Assembly (NCBI GenBank): GCA_030435675.1
Contig: CM059624.1
Location: forward strand, 3,682,769-3,746,768
From: Steinernema hermaphroditum
Lineage: Eukaryota > Nematoda > Chromadorea > Rhabditida > Steinernematidae
Direction: 5' to 3'
Length of the DNA stretch: 64,000 bases
Made by a program: the position numbers and the translations under genes. Under the pieces are notes generated by a model. That model made no database searches. It worked only from the letters and a program-made list of their open reading frames with translations, and was not told the origin of the DNA. Of this stretch, positions 17,762 to 29,894 are shown piece after piece. Every line of letters begins with the position of its first letter. The stretch's first letter is position 1.

Positions 17762-19369
17762 ATGTCGTCTTTTCGTTTTGTATGTCTTGTGGTTATGTTA
17801 AGGGGTAAGTCCCCAAGTCACCGGCTATCCAAAATTATCATATTTCAGTATTATGTGCACAAGTTCGAGATCGGCCTAGAGGATTAGGTCTCATCAAGCT
17901 CCCAACTGGAATGACTGATGAACGCTCTGCACTGTTCGTTCCAAATTTATACATTGCCGGAGACAAGGCCGGCAATAAGCCTCAAACAGTGCCCGATATC
18001 CATTTGCCCGGACAGAAGATGGATTTCAGTGGTAGATCAGCATTCAATCCATTCACACAAGCGGTCTCCGCGATGTACCACGAGGATTTGACTGATTCAT
18101 GGGGCGCCGGATTCGCTGTCAATGTGAGTTCTGTTTGTCGATTAGTCCACCATATACTGAAGGTGTGACTTGTTGAAATTTTGTCGTCTTGCTCGCGATG
18201 GATTTAGTTTTCATTCCGTTTTGATAATAGACCCTCTCACGATGACTACCTTTACGGCCATCGTAGTCGAATCAGTGAAGCCGGCTCAAGTCAGATCCGA
18301 GTCCACAAAAAACTAGGGTGGACCATCGAACCGAACCGAATACGAACATGTTAAATTTTGGGTTGCGTTCGAAGGGTTTGATTCGGTTCGAACCACCCAC
18401 TCAAGGGCCACAGATTTTCACGAAGAGTCATATCTAGCCCCAATATACAGAAATCCGTTCGATATGCTCCACAGCCAAGTGAACCAACATTCGTGGCTCG
18501 ACGTGACCCAGGCTACTTAATTCACTTCACTGATGCTAACGTGGGACATGAACGAAGCAGAAAATGAGGCATGAACTAGGGCAGATATAGTCCAAGCTCT
18601 CCAACTTCGGTGATGCAAAGAATAAGCTGACAGCAGACCGGGTACATGATGAGCCAAGGATGGGTGAAGCATTGGTTGGAAACGGCGTGGAACCATAAAA
18701 GCGTTGAGCATTTAGCATAGGAAAAAGCCAAAGCATGAAACATTGAGAAACCTAGCAGTCTGTGGGCAGCTGCAAGGGCTAATCGATTAACCTCGTTTTC
18801 GGGCAGTTTCAAACTAAAAGCCACCTCCAACTTACATATATAATCTGGACGGACGTCAGTCTGGACGGTCAGTCCTACGATGATATAATCTTACAATATC
18901 TTCTACAACTCCATATAACGTTTTTAAGGCAGTGAACAACTACCACCTGAACGTGAAGGACAACTTCGACGCCTACGCCGACGCCCCCATATTCCGAAAC
19001 GATGGCGGCTACCAGCCATTCCTCACAGCTCTTGCTGTCGGAGGCGAATATGATCTGAAGAAGATCAGGGATGTTGCGGGACACCTGGACCTTCCTCTTC
19101 CCGGAATCAATGAGCTATTTGATTTCGATGGACGCATCATGGTCAAAGGGCTGGGAAATGGTGTCTTGAACAGCAATCTCGATTTCCCTCTTTCTCTTAG
19201 TGACCCGTACGAGAGATTTCCGGCAAGCTTCAACTACCTCAATTACATGGCTGACCGCGTCGCTCACTATGGTCACGTCATACCAAACGTTAATCTACTC
19301 CTTGTGGATAGGAAGAAGATCATGGACAGGCTGATGAGTAACAAGGCGAATCCGACGATGATTGGGTGA
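17762..19369 (+). CDS. Secreted nematode protein of unknown function, 252 aa
   Basis: Exons 17762-17804, 17849-18123, 18929-19369; introns of 44 and 805 bp, frame open across both. Signal peptide MSSFRFVCLVVMLRVLCA (1-18). I do not recognise the family. Regions shared with its paralog at 19739-20641: MTDERS-FVPNLYIAGDK, PDIHLPGQKM, AFNPFTQAVSAMYHEDLTD, GGYQPF-TA-AVGGEYDL, IRDVAGHLD-PLPGINELFDF, NLDFPLSL-DPYERFPASFNY, MAD-AHYGHV-PNVNL, and NKANPT-G at the end. Only one Cys after the signal peptide, so no disulfide-rich fold. The large intron 2 contains a short hairpin (about 18316-18404) built on TTCGAACC repeats. Confidence 0.8.
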
Positions 19370-19738
19370 TTAGTCATATCTGTTTTTTTGTTAATTAAAT
19401 AAAAACATTCTTTATTGACTCGCTACGAAATGACGCCAGAATCTTTAGAGGACTGTCCTGTCCGATCGAAATATTTCTTGATTCTAAATCTTCCATAATA
19501 TTTGAGGAGGAAGATGACGCCCTGGAGGAACAAAGGCCTCGGACTAGCCATTCGAAAGGTGTAAACGATACGTCAAATAAATACTCTCTCGGTGTCTCGG
19601 CATGCACCTTCTCTCTGCCTGCTGGAGATCGAGCCTTCCGCTCTAATGCCCTGGAGGCACAGTAGCCTTGACCTACCCATTCTAATACTATTTACAATGC
19701 CCGCGAATTCCATTTTATTAACCTAAAGTGCGCATAAC

Positions 19739-20641
19739 TTATCCAACTAACGTAGGGTTAGCCTTATTTCTAACCAGTCGCTCCATGATCTTCTTCCTGT
19801 TGATCGTGAACAGGTTAACATTCGGAAGCACATGGCCATAGTGAGCAAAGCGGTCGGCCATGAAGTTAAGGTAGTTGAAGCTGGCCGGAAAGCGTTCGTA
19901 GGGATCGGCGAGAGAAAGTGGAAAGTCGAGGTTGCTGGTTAGCACGCCTCCGCCGAAACTTTTCATTGTGACGCGTCCTTCGAAGTCGAAAAGTTCGTTG
20001 ATTCCGGGAAGGGGCATGTCGAGGTGACCAGCGACATCTCGAATTTTTCGCAGATCATATTCACCCCCCACAGCCATGGCGGTGATGAAGGGTTGGTAGC
20101 CTCCACTGTGCCGGCCAACCTCAAGATCGGCGAAATCGTCAAAGTTCTGGCGAACGTTGAGTGCGTGGTTGTTCACGCCCTAAAATGGGGGCTTAATAGT
20201 CAGCAGATAGGAGTCTGAAAGGTCCCGAAGCATAGCCCCTCCAGCTAATATTTAAAACTTACGCTAACGCCGAATCCAGCTCCCCATGCATCGGTCAAAT
20301 CCTCATGGTACATCGCCGATACGGCCTGGGTAAATGGATTAAACGCTGTTTTTCCAGTGAACACCATCTTCTGGCCAGGAAGATGAATATCCGGAATCGT
20401 CTGTGGTAGGACACTTGACTTATCTCCAGCAATGTACAGATTGGGAACGAACATCGAAGACCGTTCATCGGTCATTCCAGTCGGGAGCCTTATAAGACCG
20501 AGGCCACGAGGTCGATCTCTCAGTTGGGCACATGATTCTAAAAGCGAATGTTCAGCTATGCATTTTCGTTTTTACGACAGAACAACCATTGAATAAGGCG
20601 AGTAGAAAAGTAAAAGTAAGAGATAATGTCGCAGACATCAT
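19739..20641 (-). CDS. Secreted nematode protein of unknown function, 256 aa (paralog of 17762 gene)
   Basis: Exons (minus) 20587-20641, 20263-20537, 19739-20179. Exons 2 and 3 have exactly the lengths of the paralog (275 and 441 nt), and intron phases agree. Signal peptide MMSATLSLTFTFLLALF. Intron 1 uses a weak donor GTTGTT, chosen because it alone keeps the frame and matches the paralog's phase; it is 49 nt. Intron 2 (20180-20262) is 83 bp against 805 bp in the paralog, so most of that paralog intron is a later insertion or expansion. The two genes converge tail to tail with a 369-bp spacer. Confidence 0.8.
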
Positions 20642-22593
20642 CACGTCGTGCAACAAGATCAGCATCTTCAAAAGCGACTCTAAAAATAGGTCAGAGGGTG
20701 AAAGTGAGCTGATCAACGATCCCTGCTCTGTTCCAGTGCGGTTGGAGCACAACCACGTGGTATGTCTAAGTTATTTCTCTATACTTCCTCTGCCAGGAAG
20801 TAGCTTCTATTGACAATGAATGGTGAATATTAGCAGCCAGTAAATTTGAACTTTCCATGGGCAACGAAGCTTCTGCTTCTCTATTTGTTACGTTCTTCTG
20901 AGCCTTATGACTAACCTGTAAATAGTGGGAAGTTATGGTCTGTTCTGTTTGAAATTCCTCAATACAAGTCCTATCGGAAAGTGCACGTGTACTTCCGGAA
21001 AGTCGGTAATCCAAGACAGCTCTCTGATTTTACGGTTGTCAAAAAGGGTCAAGTGACGTTCGGAGGAGACAGCGTGACTGATCAAACTGGTTTTTAGAAA
21101 CACTACGTGACCATTCAACGGCGTGAATTTTGCATGCGAAGATTGTTTACCTAATGGCTTCTGGTTTCAAATGGGCTGCATATGATGACCTCTCAAAAAT
21201 CCTATGGAACTAAAAAATGATTATTTTTTGGACACAATTTTGCCAGATGCTAATGAGGTTAGAAAGTTCTTTATCGGCAGAAAGTCGCCTTGATCTTGAG
21301 AGTGAGAGTTAACTGTAGTAACTGTTCCACTATCTTTCTCTTCATAATGATGTGCTATTTGAATGCTTAGCGAAGACTGTGAATGGTCAGATGCTTGCTC
21401 AGATGTCCTCTCAGATTCTTCGATGCTCAGATGCTCTCTCACGGTGCTCAGATATTCACATTCCCGTTCAGATGCCTTATCTCTTCCCCAGTCCATGTCT
21501 TATCCATTGCTGTCGTTCCTTTTCTCTTGTTCGTTGTCGCCACCGTTTCGCTCCTATTTTCTCCATAAAGTCATCTTGCCACCTGGTCCTCGGCCTTCTG
21601 ATGGGATAGACCGCTTATTTTTGTGCTTTTAGCGGTTGCCTATTCTTGCCCGTTCAATCGTTCCCTCCGGGATTTCCATCACCGACTCAGGAACCATCCC
21701 GTAGTCTTGGACTATCGTATCGCTCCTCGGAACGGTTATAACCGAATGCTTTTAGAGAATATCGATTTTATGGGTGTCGATCGAAGAGGTTCAATGAATC
21801 AAGAGGAATGCAAGCGAAGACGACTCACAGTGTGGAGTGTAGTAACTTCTCCACTATCTTTCTCTTCATAATGATGTTTTATTTGAATGCTTGATGACGA
21901 CTTTGAATGATCAAATGCTTGCTACGACTCCCTCTCAGATTCTTCGATGCTCAGATTCTCTCTCACGGTGCTCAGATGCTCACATTCCCGCTCAGATGCC
22001 TTATCCGTTCCCCAGTTCATGTCTTATCCTATGCCCCGTCAATCCCCATCCCATCATCGGACGTTTGATGCTCAGATGCCGGTCCGCGCTGATGTCCTCC
22101 TCCGTTCCGCGATCCATGCTTCATTCTATGGCCGGTCCATGCCCCATCCAAATATTCAGATGCGTACTCAAATTCCTTATCCCTTCCCCCGTCCATGCCT
22201 TATCCTACATTTACAACACAAATTTCAGCGTAAGTTCTCGCTGAATGCTGAATTATTGATTGAAATTCGCAATCGATATTGCTGAACGCTCCGCTGGGTT
22301 TCTCACGGCGTTCGTATTGTAATTTAGTGAGTGGACTCTGTGCATCGATCCACATTTTCTGATGAGTGACATTTATCTCAATAGCGGCATGATACAATGA
22401 ATTTTGATCCCGTGTGATTTGAATAATAATGATTTGGAATTATTCTTTTTTTTCGTTTCAGGGAACACCTTGTTCACTCTATTTCCCTATTCGGAAGCGT
22501 CGACTGAGAAGCCGTCAACCTTATTTTTTGGCGTGACGTGTGAAGACGTGAAGTCTTAAAGGAGCCTCGACTACGGCTTCGATAACGAGTTCG
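20642..22593. other. Intergenic, repeats, no supported gene
   Basis: No domain-bearing frame. The main content is the ~190-bp direct repeat at 21315 and 21839, rich in GCTCAGATGC and CTCAGATTC units. Bases about 22248-22593 begin the segmental duplication shared with 28062-28404. Confidence 0.5.
21315..22030. repeat. Direct repeat of ~190 bp, offset 524 bp
   Basis: 21315-21504 and 21839-22030 align closely: both start GTAGTAAC(T), run through TCTTTCTCTTCATAATGATG and TTTGAATGCTT, then TCTCAGATTCTTCGATGCTC, and end CATGTCTTATCC. Inside each copy the decamer GCTCAGATGC or a variant recurs several times. Non-coding; origin unknown. Confidence 0.75.
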
Positions 22594-23812
22594 ATGGACG
22601 ACGTTCCAATTGGCTTCATCGAGGATGTATGGAGATTAGTAAGTTTCTTTTTTCCTGTGGAATTTTGCGGAACTGGAATGCGCGAACACATATGTTGCTG
22701 TCCGCATTTCCATTTTTGAGGACCTTCAAACCTTGTTCACTAATTAGTAGTGATCCCTTTTCAATGAGGCACTGATGATATTAAAAATGATGAATTTCAC
22801 ATAGGCCTGCCCATTCTACGGACGCTGCGAATGGTTTCTTCTTTCTGGAAACTTCGGTCGTGTTGCTGAGGAGATGTCAAAGAGTACGGTTGAGGCCAAC
22901 GTGACAATATACGTCGGAAAAACGTTGAAGGAGCCGGAAATAGTATACTATGCTTGGGGAACCATCAATGGCGTATCTTACCCCGAGATTGACTATCCAG
23001 AAGTTCTCCAGTTTCACCGATATTTCAAAAAAATTGATATACACATCTGCGACAGCGAGATGATAGCGATGCCGAACAACCGTAGATTTTACGTGGATTG
23101 CCCTTTGCCAGTGATGATACGCTTCTTCAAACTCTTCCCGCATGTCAGGATTTCAGCCTTCGCCGAAACCGATGTTTTATCTCCGATTTTCCGGCTGTTT
23201 TTGGAGCACAAACTGGGCTGCTCAGGAAGTATGTGGATCGATCCAAACGACAGATCGATGTTTGAGTTTTTCAAGTTCCAACTAGGAAGTGTCATTACAA
23301 CACCTTCCTCCTTTAATCGAGTAACCCTCCGCTCGAAAGCGGAAGACAGCGCGAAATTGGAAGAACTTCTATTCGGCTTTTGGCGTTCGCGAGCGACCGG
23401 CGAGCTTCATTTGAGAAACGACAATTTCGACTGGCCACTGCTTCTGCGCAGCTGGAATAGACTTGGTGGAAAACGAGGAGCAAGTCACAAAAAATATCTA
23501 ACCTTCTATGCTGAAAACTTGAACAATGTTGAACATATTCTGTCCCAGGACGCCAACGTGATTGTCGATAGAAGAAGATGGATTGATGGGGAGGATGAAG
23601 GAGAAGTGCTTCTTGCGTCATCCACCCTACCACAAGACACACGAGGACTTGTATTCTCTGATTCGCCATGTCCATTTTTAAACAACGTTGTGTACTTCTC
23701 TGACAATATCCATGAAGCCAAAAAGCTAGGAGCTGTCGAGCTGTTGGAAACCATTATAAAAGAGGAGGAGCTGGCTGCAGATTGGCATCTTCGCATCCCG
23801 CAGCACTTTTGA
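22594..23812 (+). CDS. F-box-like protein, 350 aa, C-terminus altered by frameshift (copy 1)
   Basis: Exons 22594-22638 and 22805-23812; intron donor GTAAGT, acceptor ACATAG, phase 0. N-terminus MDDVPIGFIEDVWRL then ACPFYGRCEWFLLSGNFGRV is a degenerate F-box (MD-x-VP-x-x-F-I), the SKP1-binding module; the remainder is a likely substrate-side domain with no named match. Near-duplicate of the gene at 28405-29641 (about 90 percent by eye). Relative to copy 2 and the 24637 fragment, one extra T near 23787 shifts the frame, so the conserved ending FDSDFYD is replaced by LRIPQHF. That ending is still encoded in another frame just after the stop, so the loss is recent. Confidence 0.75.
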
Positions 23813-24636
23813 TGCCGATTTCTACGATTGATGTTCTACTTCATCTTTTGAGTGAATTACAAATGTACTTTTTGTTGGCGAAATAAATGCGACTTTACGA
23901 CTTTACTTCATGAATCAAAGGCGTTACGCCTTGCATGACACCGATAAATATACAACAGAGGATATCACTTGTAGACGGCTTCATTCCTGGCGCGGCGTTG
24001 ATGTCGAACCGGTGGGAGACGGCGCGCTTCACGGGGCATCTGGGAATCGGCGAAACTCCGGGAATGGCGGCCGAACTTCTTCTTCTCGGGGCGTTTGAGG
24101 AGACTTCTGCGTCAGAGGAGGCTTCTGAGCTCGCATCTGCTACGGAAAGATGATTCCGTGGTTCGGGGGTTGTGTCTTCCTCAGTGTTGGTGCCCTCAGA
24201 GCGTCGGCGACCTTCGGGATGACATCTGACGCAGCGTCGAGCGTCGGATTTCTGGCGTCGGACATCTTGTTGTCAGCGGTGGTGGGACTACGGCTTCCGG
24301 GTGTCCCAATTCCATCTGGAAGCCGGAACACTCACAACTGCCACAGGGTTTGCTGTCTGACCAACCCGACGCTCAGAGAGCGACCGGAGGGACCGACCGC
24401 TCGCCACCGCGACATGAGTGAGAACCGAAGTAAATGCGAATTTTGCAAATGCAAACCAAATCCCTCAAAACTCTGCTGTGTCAAACCGTCTCTCAGCCAC
24501 CTCAAATGCACATATCAGCAGGCTAGTGATTTACATCCAAATCAGTGTCATTTTGGAGAACGCGCATAAAAAAACAAGTAAGTTCAGAAACCAGTTTTTG
24601 AATCAGCTTCCAGTTTTCGCCTTTCCTTTCACCCTT
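23813..24636. other. Intergenic with GC-rich stretch
   Basis: 3' UTR of copy 1 (AATAAA at 23881) followed by a GC-rich stretch 23970-24400. On the minus strand a ~100-codon frame there ends with SSAAIPGVSPIPRCPVKR and a HRFD motif before a possible donor, but no family is recognised and no partner exon is visible. Bases about 24500-24630 resemble 27850-27985 (CAAATGCACATATCAGC is shared). Confidence 0.45.
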
Positions 24637-24807
24637 GACGTGGAATATCAATTTGGAAACTACATCGTGTACTTCTCTGAAAACATCCATGAAGCCAAAA
24701 AGTTAGGAGCTGTCCAGGTGCTGGAGGACATTATGAAAGAAGCAAAACTACCTGAAGATAGGCACTTCGTATCTCGCAGCACGTTTGATTCCGATTTCTA
24801 CGATTGA
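24637..24807 (+). pseudogene. 3' fragment of the F-box-like gene family
   Basis: Encodes EYQFGNYIVYFSENIHEAKK through DSDFYD, matching only the last ~57 residues of copy 2 (28405-29641); no N-terminal part or F-box lies in front. It matches copy 2's ending better than copy 1's does, which shows that copy 2 joined a copy 1-type body to a fragment-type end. AATAAA follows at about 24853. Confidence 0.75.
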
Positions 24808-25151
24808 TGTTGCTCTTTTGTGTGAATTCCAAATGTGTTTTTTATTGTAGAAATAAATGCGTAATTTCGAAAATGAAACTATATTTTTGCTCTGAAGCAC
24901 GTGCCTTCTAGTAGCCACGCGTTTCTTCTTTGATCCGAGAGCCTTCGTGGAGTGTCCGTTTTTAGAGAAAGCGAACAGAGAAAAGGTTGAACGCTGTTTT
25001 TTTCAACACCGGTCTCAGCGGATGAAATAGGAAGCCATCGTCGGATCGGCTGTCTGCGATGACTTCGGAGTTTGGTAGAACATAATTGCAAATATTTATC
25101 TTTTCAAATGCTGCGTAAAATAGAGTCTTCTTGCGAGACACATCAAATAAA

Positions 25152-26524
25152 TCAGATGAATTCACAGACGGAAGGCATCGTCGCCTCCTCGACGAACCAT
25201 TTGACAGCCTCTTTCTCAAGCTTCTCGACATCATTCATGGTGATGAGGCGCCAACGGCGGATGTTTTTCTTCAGACGTAAGGCCAGTTCCTTGGTGTTCT
25301 GGAGACAAGCGAACCGGACAGTTCGTTTCTCGCTTTTGACAACGACGCTCCCCATCGGGCAGGCCTCGACCGGCTCTGAGCTGAAGCACACATGTCCCAA
25401 TCTCTCCTTTTGGATGGTCATCTTCAGAGGGCCTAAAAGATATACAAAGTCATATCGGGCTAGCATAGGTTCTCACGTCGACGCCGGTTCTCCTCACAGT
25501 CTCCTTTGGGGCAAATCTCCGCTCGATCCGCTGTGTAGTTGGCGTAGATGAACGAAAGCACGGCATGGTGAGTCGATTCATCTTTGAGCACCGCTTTCGT
25601 GTCAGAAGGAGCCGCGTAGATAATGAACTGTTTCCCGCACAGTGTTGTAGACTCATCACCAGGTCCGCATGCTTTTGCGTGGCCATTGAGGTCCAAACAA
25701 ATCCTCACTTCCTTCAGAAACGTCTATGATGAATCAGTAATATGTAAATTTTATTAAATGGTAATGTTTACCTTGCTGGTCTCGGAGGTTTCGGTTTTAG
25801 TGGTTTTAGTGGTCTTGGTGCGCCTGCTCCTTTCACAAAGGAATTGCAAGGAGTCAACGCTCAAGTGAAGCGCTTGCGCTACCTTGTCAGGCGTCGTTGT
25901 TTGACCACGAAGTGAGGTGAATACAGATTGAAGCGCATAGTTCTTGAAGAAGTTGACAGCCGTTTTGAAGTATGTTCCAGGGTCATGGAAACGTTCGATG
26001 CAGGCACCATGTTTTCCGTGTTCGTGCATGCTAAAAGCAATAGGTGGAACTTGCGAGTTGCGGGGTAGCTGAAGTTGTAACTTACAAGAACTGCCATGGG
26101 TACGTCTCTGATTTCAGATCTGGCCAGTGTTCTTTGATCAGTGGGAATACATCACTCGGAAGATCTGGAAGTTTCGGCGGGTTGTTGATGGCTTTCTTTG
26201 GTTTTCGGTCAACGGTTGTCTGGCGGCAATCTATTAGCTTTCCATTCGAATCGTCTGCCCTATAAGCACCATACTATAGAAATATGATAAATTATTGTTC
26301 TACGAACCACAATCCATGGATTGTGAGCAGCGGCAAATCTTTCAGACAGTCAGATTGGTGACGACACACCTCTTCTGTCAGGTAAATCGCTAGTTTCAAC
26401 GCCGAGGGTCTAAATGGTCCGCGCAAGTTCGGCTAATTCAGTTAGCGACGACCTACTTCTGTGCAGTCGGAGCCATCAGGCAGTGGACGACGCCCAGGAG
26501 TCCGGTTAGGAGAAGTAGTCTCAT
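25152..26524 (-). CDS. Secreted RNase T2 with C-terminal extension, 382 aa
   Basis: Endoribonuclease of the T2 family (acid RNase that cleaves single-stranded RNA in lysosome or outside the cell). Exons (minus): 26457-26524, 26304-26409, 26086-26273, 25772-26030, 25477-25723, 25152-25432; the frame is open across all five joins. Signal peptide MRLLLLTGLLGVVHC. Catalytic segment I is TIHGLW (52-57, followed by F where Pro is usual); the LIKEHWPDL stretch precedes catalytic segment II HEHGKHGAC (123-131), which keeps His, Glu, Lys and His. KEVRICLDLNG near 212-222 is the typical late core strand. Residues ~290-382 form a basic extension not part of the usual T2 core. Intron 2 is only 30 nt, so that join is the least certain. 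Confidence 0.82.
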
Positions 26525-28404
26525 GAGAAGAACCTGAACAACTTCTTGGTTGACGAAGTTCTTTACGTCACTTAGCTGTGGCCAACAGGTAAACAAACTA
26601 TAGAATGAACGTAACTACGTGTGGTAAGATGCGCAAAAATGAGAGAATATGTAGCGGAAATTACGTTAGCTATAGAGAACAAATCAAATCATATTTAGAT
26701 TTCCAAAATTAATTTCAGTGGTTTGCCCAAATTTGATCGTTACAAGCGGTCTTGAAAAGGCTTATTAGAGTCAAACACGTAGAGCTAGGACGGCTATCTA
26801 CGTTAGCTAATGTTTTACATGGAACCAGCTTCGTAATTAACCGTTCCCTTGGATGTTTTGCGGACTTCCATATCAGAGTATGATATAGGAAACTAGGACT
26901 GGAGAGATATAGAACCGGAAAGGAAGAAAATAGACTACAGACTCAGACTACGCGCAGCTCTCAGAGATCTACGTTTCGGAAAGGGACTGCTTCTGCGTCG
27001 GACAGCCTGCTTTTAAGGAGGGCCGTCGCCTTCTGTAAATTTCACATTCACTGTTCTGCCGGAGGAGAATGTGTTTCCGACGCTTCACATAATGTGTTTT
27101 GAATATAGAATTAACTGATTTCCAGCGATTCCAAGCCGGGCCTTTTATGGGATTTGTCTGTATGGAAGACTGTCACCACAGTTTAGGCAAAGAGCAACAG
27201 CTAAAGAATGTGTCAGCAAGAAGAAGACATGGCAATGTTTTAGCATACCATGACATGCTTTGTTCCCAGATCCGATAAATATTATCCGCTAGAGCTACTT
27301 CAGCTAACTCGATTTGATTTGATGACGAGGATGGCCACTGCTTCCAAGCGATAAAATATACATGGTCGTTTCGAACACCTGTCCCGTCGTTAATTCGGGA
27401 CCCTTTCGGAAATATTTTGGATCAGAACAAAACCATTTCATGCATTTGAATTGGCTACGGTCTACGGCTCTCTGCGCTGTCAAGATGCAAATTTGTTACC
27501 GTAATTCTCCTCAAAACGGAACAGGACAGCATGCTCCAAAATCTTATAGTATTCGGAAACGGTTAATTCAGAATGCGCCAGCGGATATGCGCCCATAAGC
27601 ACAGGGAAAGGTTTTCTAACGCGTGAACACTGTAACATCTGGACACAAACCGTTCCGGTGTTTTGAATCTACCTTGTTTGCCGTCCTCCACCATCTCGAA
27701 GGCTTCGAATTCAGCCGCGTCGCCGCTGCGAAGCGTGCTCAGACTTCGTTTTTTTGGAGAGCGTTGTCCTAAAATTGCAACGAATCCAATCAATTGAGGG
27801 ATCTTATTTCAGTATTCGTTTCCTCACTCATTCCACAATTTGTTAATCTTTACTCAAATGCACATATCAGCTGTCCTGCACACCCGATCATTGTCATTTT
27901 GCTGAATACACATAAAAAAGGAGCGTTTAGAAACCAGTTTTCGAATCAACTTCCAGTTTTCGCCTTTTTTTCAACCTTGACGTTTTGTGATGTTGGACCC
28001 GTTTAAATTTCGGACACTGTCTGCATCACTGGCTGCAGTTTCGTCACATTTCCCGCTACATGATCAATCATTGACTGAGATTCGCAATCGATATTGCTGA
28101 ACGCTTCGCTTTTCTCACGGCGTTCGTATTGTAATTTAGTGAATGGACTCCGTGCATCGATCCACATTTTCTGATGAGTGACATTGATATCAATAGCGGC
28201 ATGATACAATGAATTTTGATCCCGTGTGATTTGAATAATAATGATTTGGAATTGTTCTTTTTTTCGTTTCAGGGAACACCTTGTTCACTCTATTTCCATA
28301 TTCGGAAGCGTCGACTGAGAAGCCGTCAACCTTATTTTTTGGCGTGACGTGTGAAGACGTGAAGTCTTAAAGTAGCCTCGACTACGGCTTCGATAACGAG
28401 TTCG
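26525..28404. other. Intergenic, one isolated exon-like segment
   Basis: No complete g gene. On the minus strand 27673-27768 is open, begins after a TTTTAG acceptor and ends at GTAGAT, encoding RSPKKRSLSTLRSGDAAEF and a following acidic stretch; it may be an orphan exon. Bases 27850-27985 match 24500-24640, and 28062-28404 match 22248-22593 (segmental duplication). Confidence 0.45.
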
Positions 28405-29641
28405 ATGGACGACGTTCCAATTACCTTTATCGAGGATGTATGGAGATTGGTAAGTTTCTTTTTTCCTGTGGAATTTTGCGGAACTGGAATACGCGAACAC
28501 ATATGTTGCTATCCGCATTTCCATTTTTGAGGACCTTCAAACCTTGTTCACTAATTAGTAGTGATCCCTTTTCAATGAGGCACTGATGATATTAAAAATG
28601 ATGAATTTCACATAGGCCTGCCCATTCTACGGACGCTGCGAATGGTTTCTTCTTTCTGGAAACTTCGGTCGTGTTGCTGAGGAAATGTCGAAGAATAGGG
28701 TTGAGGCCAACGTGACAATATGCGTCCGAAAAACGTTGAAGGAGCCGGAAATAGCATACTATGCTTCGGGAACCATCAATGGCGTATTTTACCCCGAGAT
28801 TGACTATCCAGAAGTTCTCCAGTTTCACCGATATTTCAAAAAAATTGATATAGACATCTGGGACAGCGAGATGACAGGAATACCGAACTACCGTAGAATT
28901 AACGTGGATTGCCCTTTGCCAGTGATGATACGCTTCTTCAAACTCTTCCCGCATGTCAAGGTTACAACCGTCGCCGAAACCGATGTTTTATCTCCGATTT
29001 TCCGGCTGTTCTTGGAGCACAAACTGGGCTGCTCAGGAAGTATGTGGATCGATCCAAACGACAGATCGATGTTTGAGTTTTTCAAGTTCCAACTAGGAAG
29101 TGTCATTACAACACCTTCCTCCTTTAATCGAGTATTACTCCGCTCAAAAGCAGAAGACAGCGCGAAATTTGAGGAACTTCTATTCGGCTTTTGGCGTTCG
29201 AGAGCGACCGGCGAGCTTAGTATGGGAGACGACAATGTCGATTGGCCACTGCTGTTGCACAGTTGGAATAGATTTGATGGGAACCGAGGGGCAAGTTACA
29301 AGAAATATCTATCGTTCCGCGCCGAAAACTTGAACAATGTTGAACATATTCTGTCCCAGGACGCCAACGTGATTGTCGATAGAAGAAGATGGATTGATGG
29401 GGAGGATGAAGGAGAAGTGCTTCTTGCGTCATCCACCCTACCACAAGACACACGAGGACTTGTATTCTCTGAGGTGCAATATCAATTTGGAAACTACATC
29501 GTGTACTTCTCTGAAAACATCCATGAAGCCAAAAAGTTAGGAGCTGTCCAGCTGTTGGAGGACATTATAGAAAAAGAAAAACTGTCCCAAGCTGGGCACT
29601 TCGCATCCCGTAGCCCGTTTGATTCCGATTTCTACGATTGA
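28405..29641 (+). CDS. F-box-like protein, 356 aa (copy 2)
   Basis: Exons 28405-28449 and 28616-29641, the same structure as the gene at 22594. N-terminus MDDVPITFIEDVWRL continues ACPFYGRCEWFLLSGNFGRV: degenerate F-box. Body includes DYPEVLQFHRYFKKIDIDIW, VLSPIFRLFLEHKLGCSGSM, IDPNDRSMFEFFKFQLGSV and ends SPFDSDFYD. Likely an SCF substrate adaptor, inferred only from the N-terminus. Most amino acid differences from copy 1 fall in residues ~45-110 and ~205-240; the central block 110-190 is nearly unchanged. The ending matches the fragment at 24637. Confidence 0.78.
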
Positions 29642-29894
29642 CATTGTACGTGGTCTTTTGTGTGAACTGGAAATGTATTTTTTGCTGTCGCAATAAACGC
29701 GTATTTCACGAATCAGATCCCTTAGAACTTTACTGTGCCCAACCGTCTATGGAATCCGCTCTTCGCCTCGTTATTTGCCGCGCCCACTGATATCAAAAAG
29801 GATTCGGCATTGCTGGTGAGGTCGTGTTTCCAAAGGCGTTTCAATATTAGTCATCATATCTCTTTATTTCTGCACTTCGCGTAGAAAATCATCA

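Larger units (their letters stand above)
22248..29486. repeat. Direct segmental duplication, ~1.45 kb units 5.8 kb apart
   Basis: 22248-23695 and 28062-29486 are near identical including intron and upstream DNA; the ATGs are 5811 bp apart. Near 29470 similarity switches from copy 1 to the fragment at 24637, marking a recombination joint. The RNase T2 gene lies between the copies and is not duplicated. Confidence 0.8.

Noticed and set aside
21315..22030. CRISPR-like array from the recurring GCTCAGATGC units
   Set aside because: Units are irregularly spaced, imperfect, and lie in a duplicated AT/TC-rich tract of a nematode genome; no array structure.
24140..24331. Minus-strand open frames with a HRFD motif suggesting a C1-domain exon (rho-GAP-like)
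   Set aside because: The needed Cys/His pattern is incomplete and no neighbouring exon continues it.
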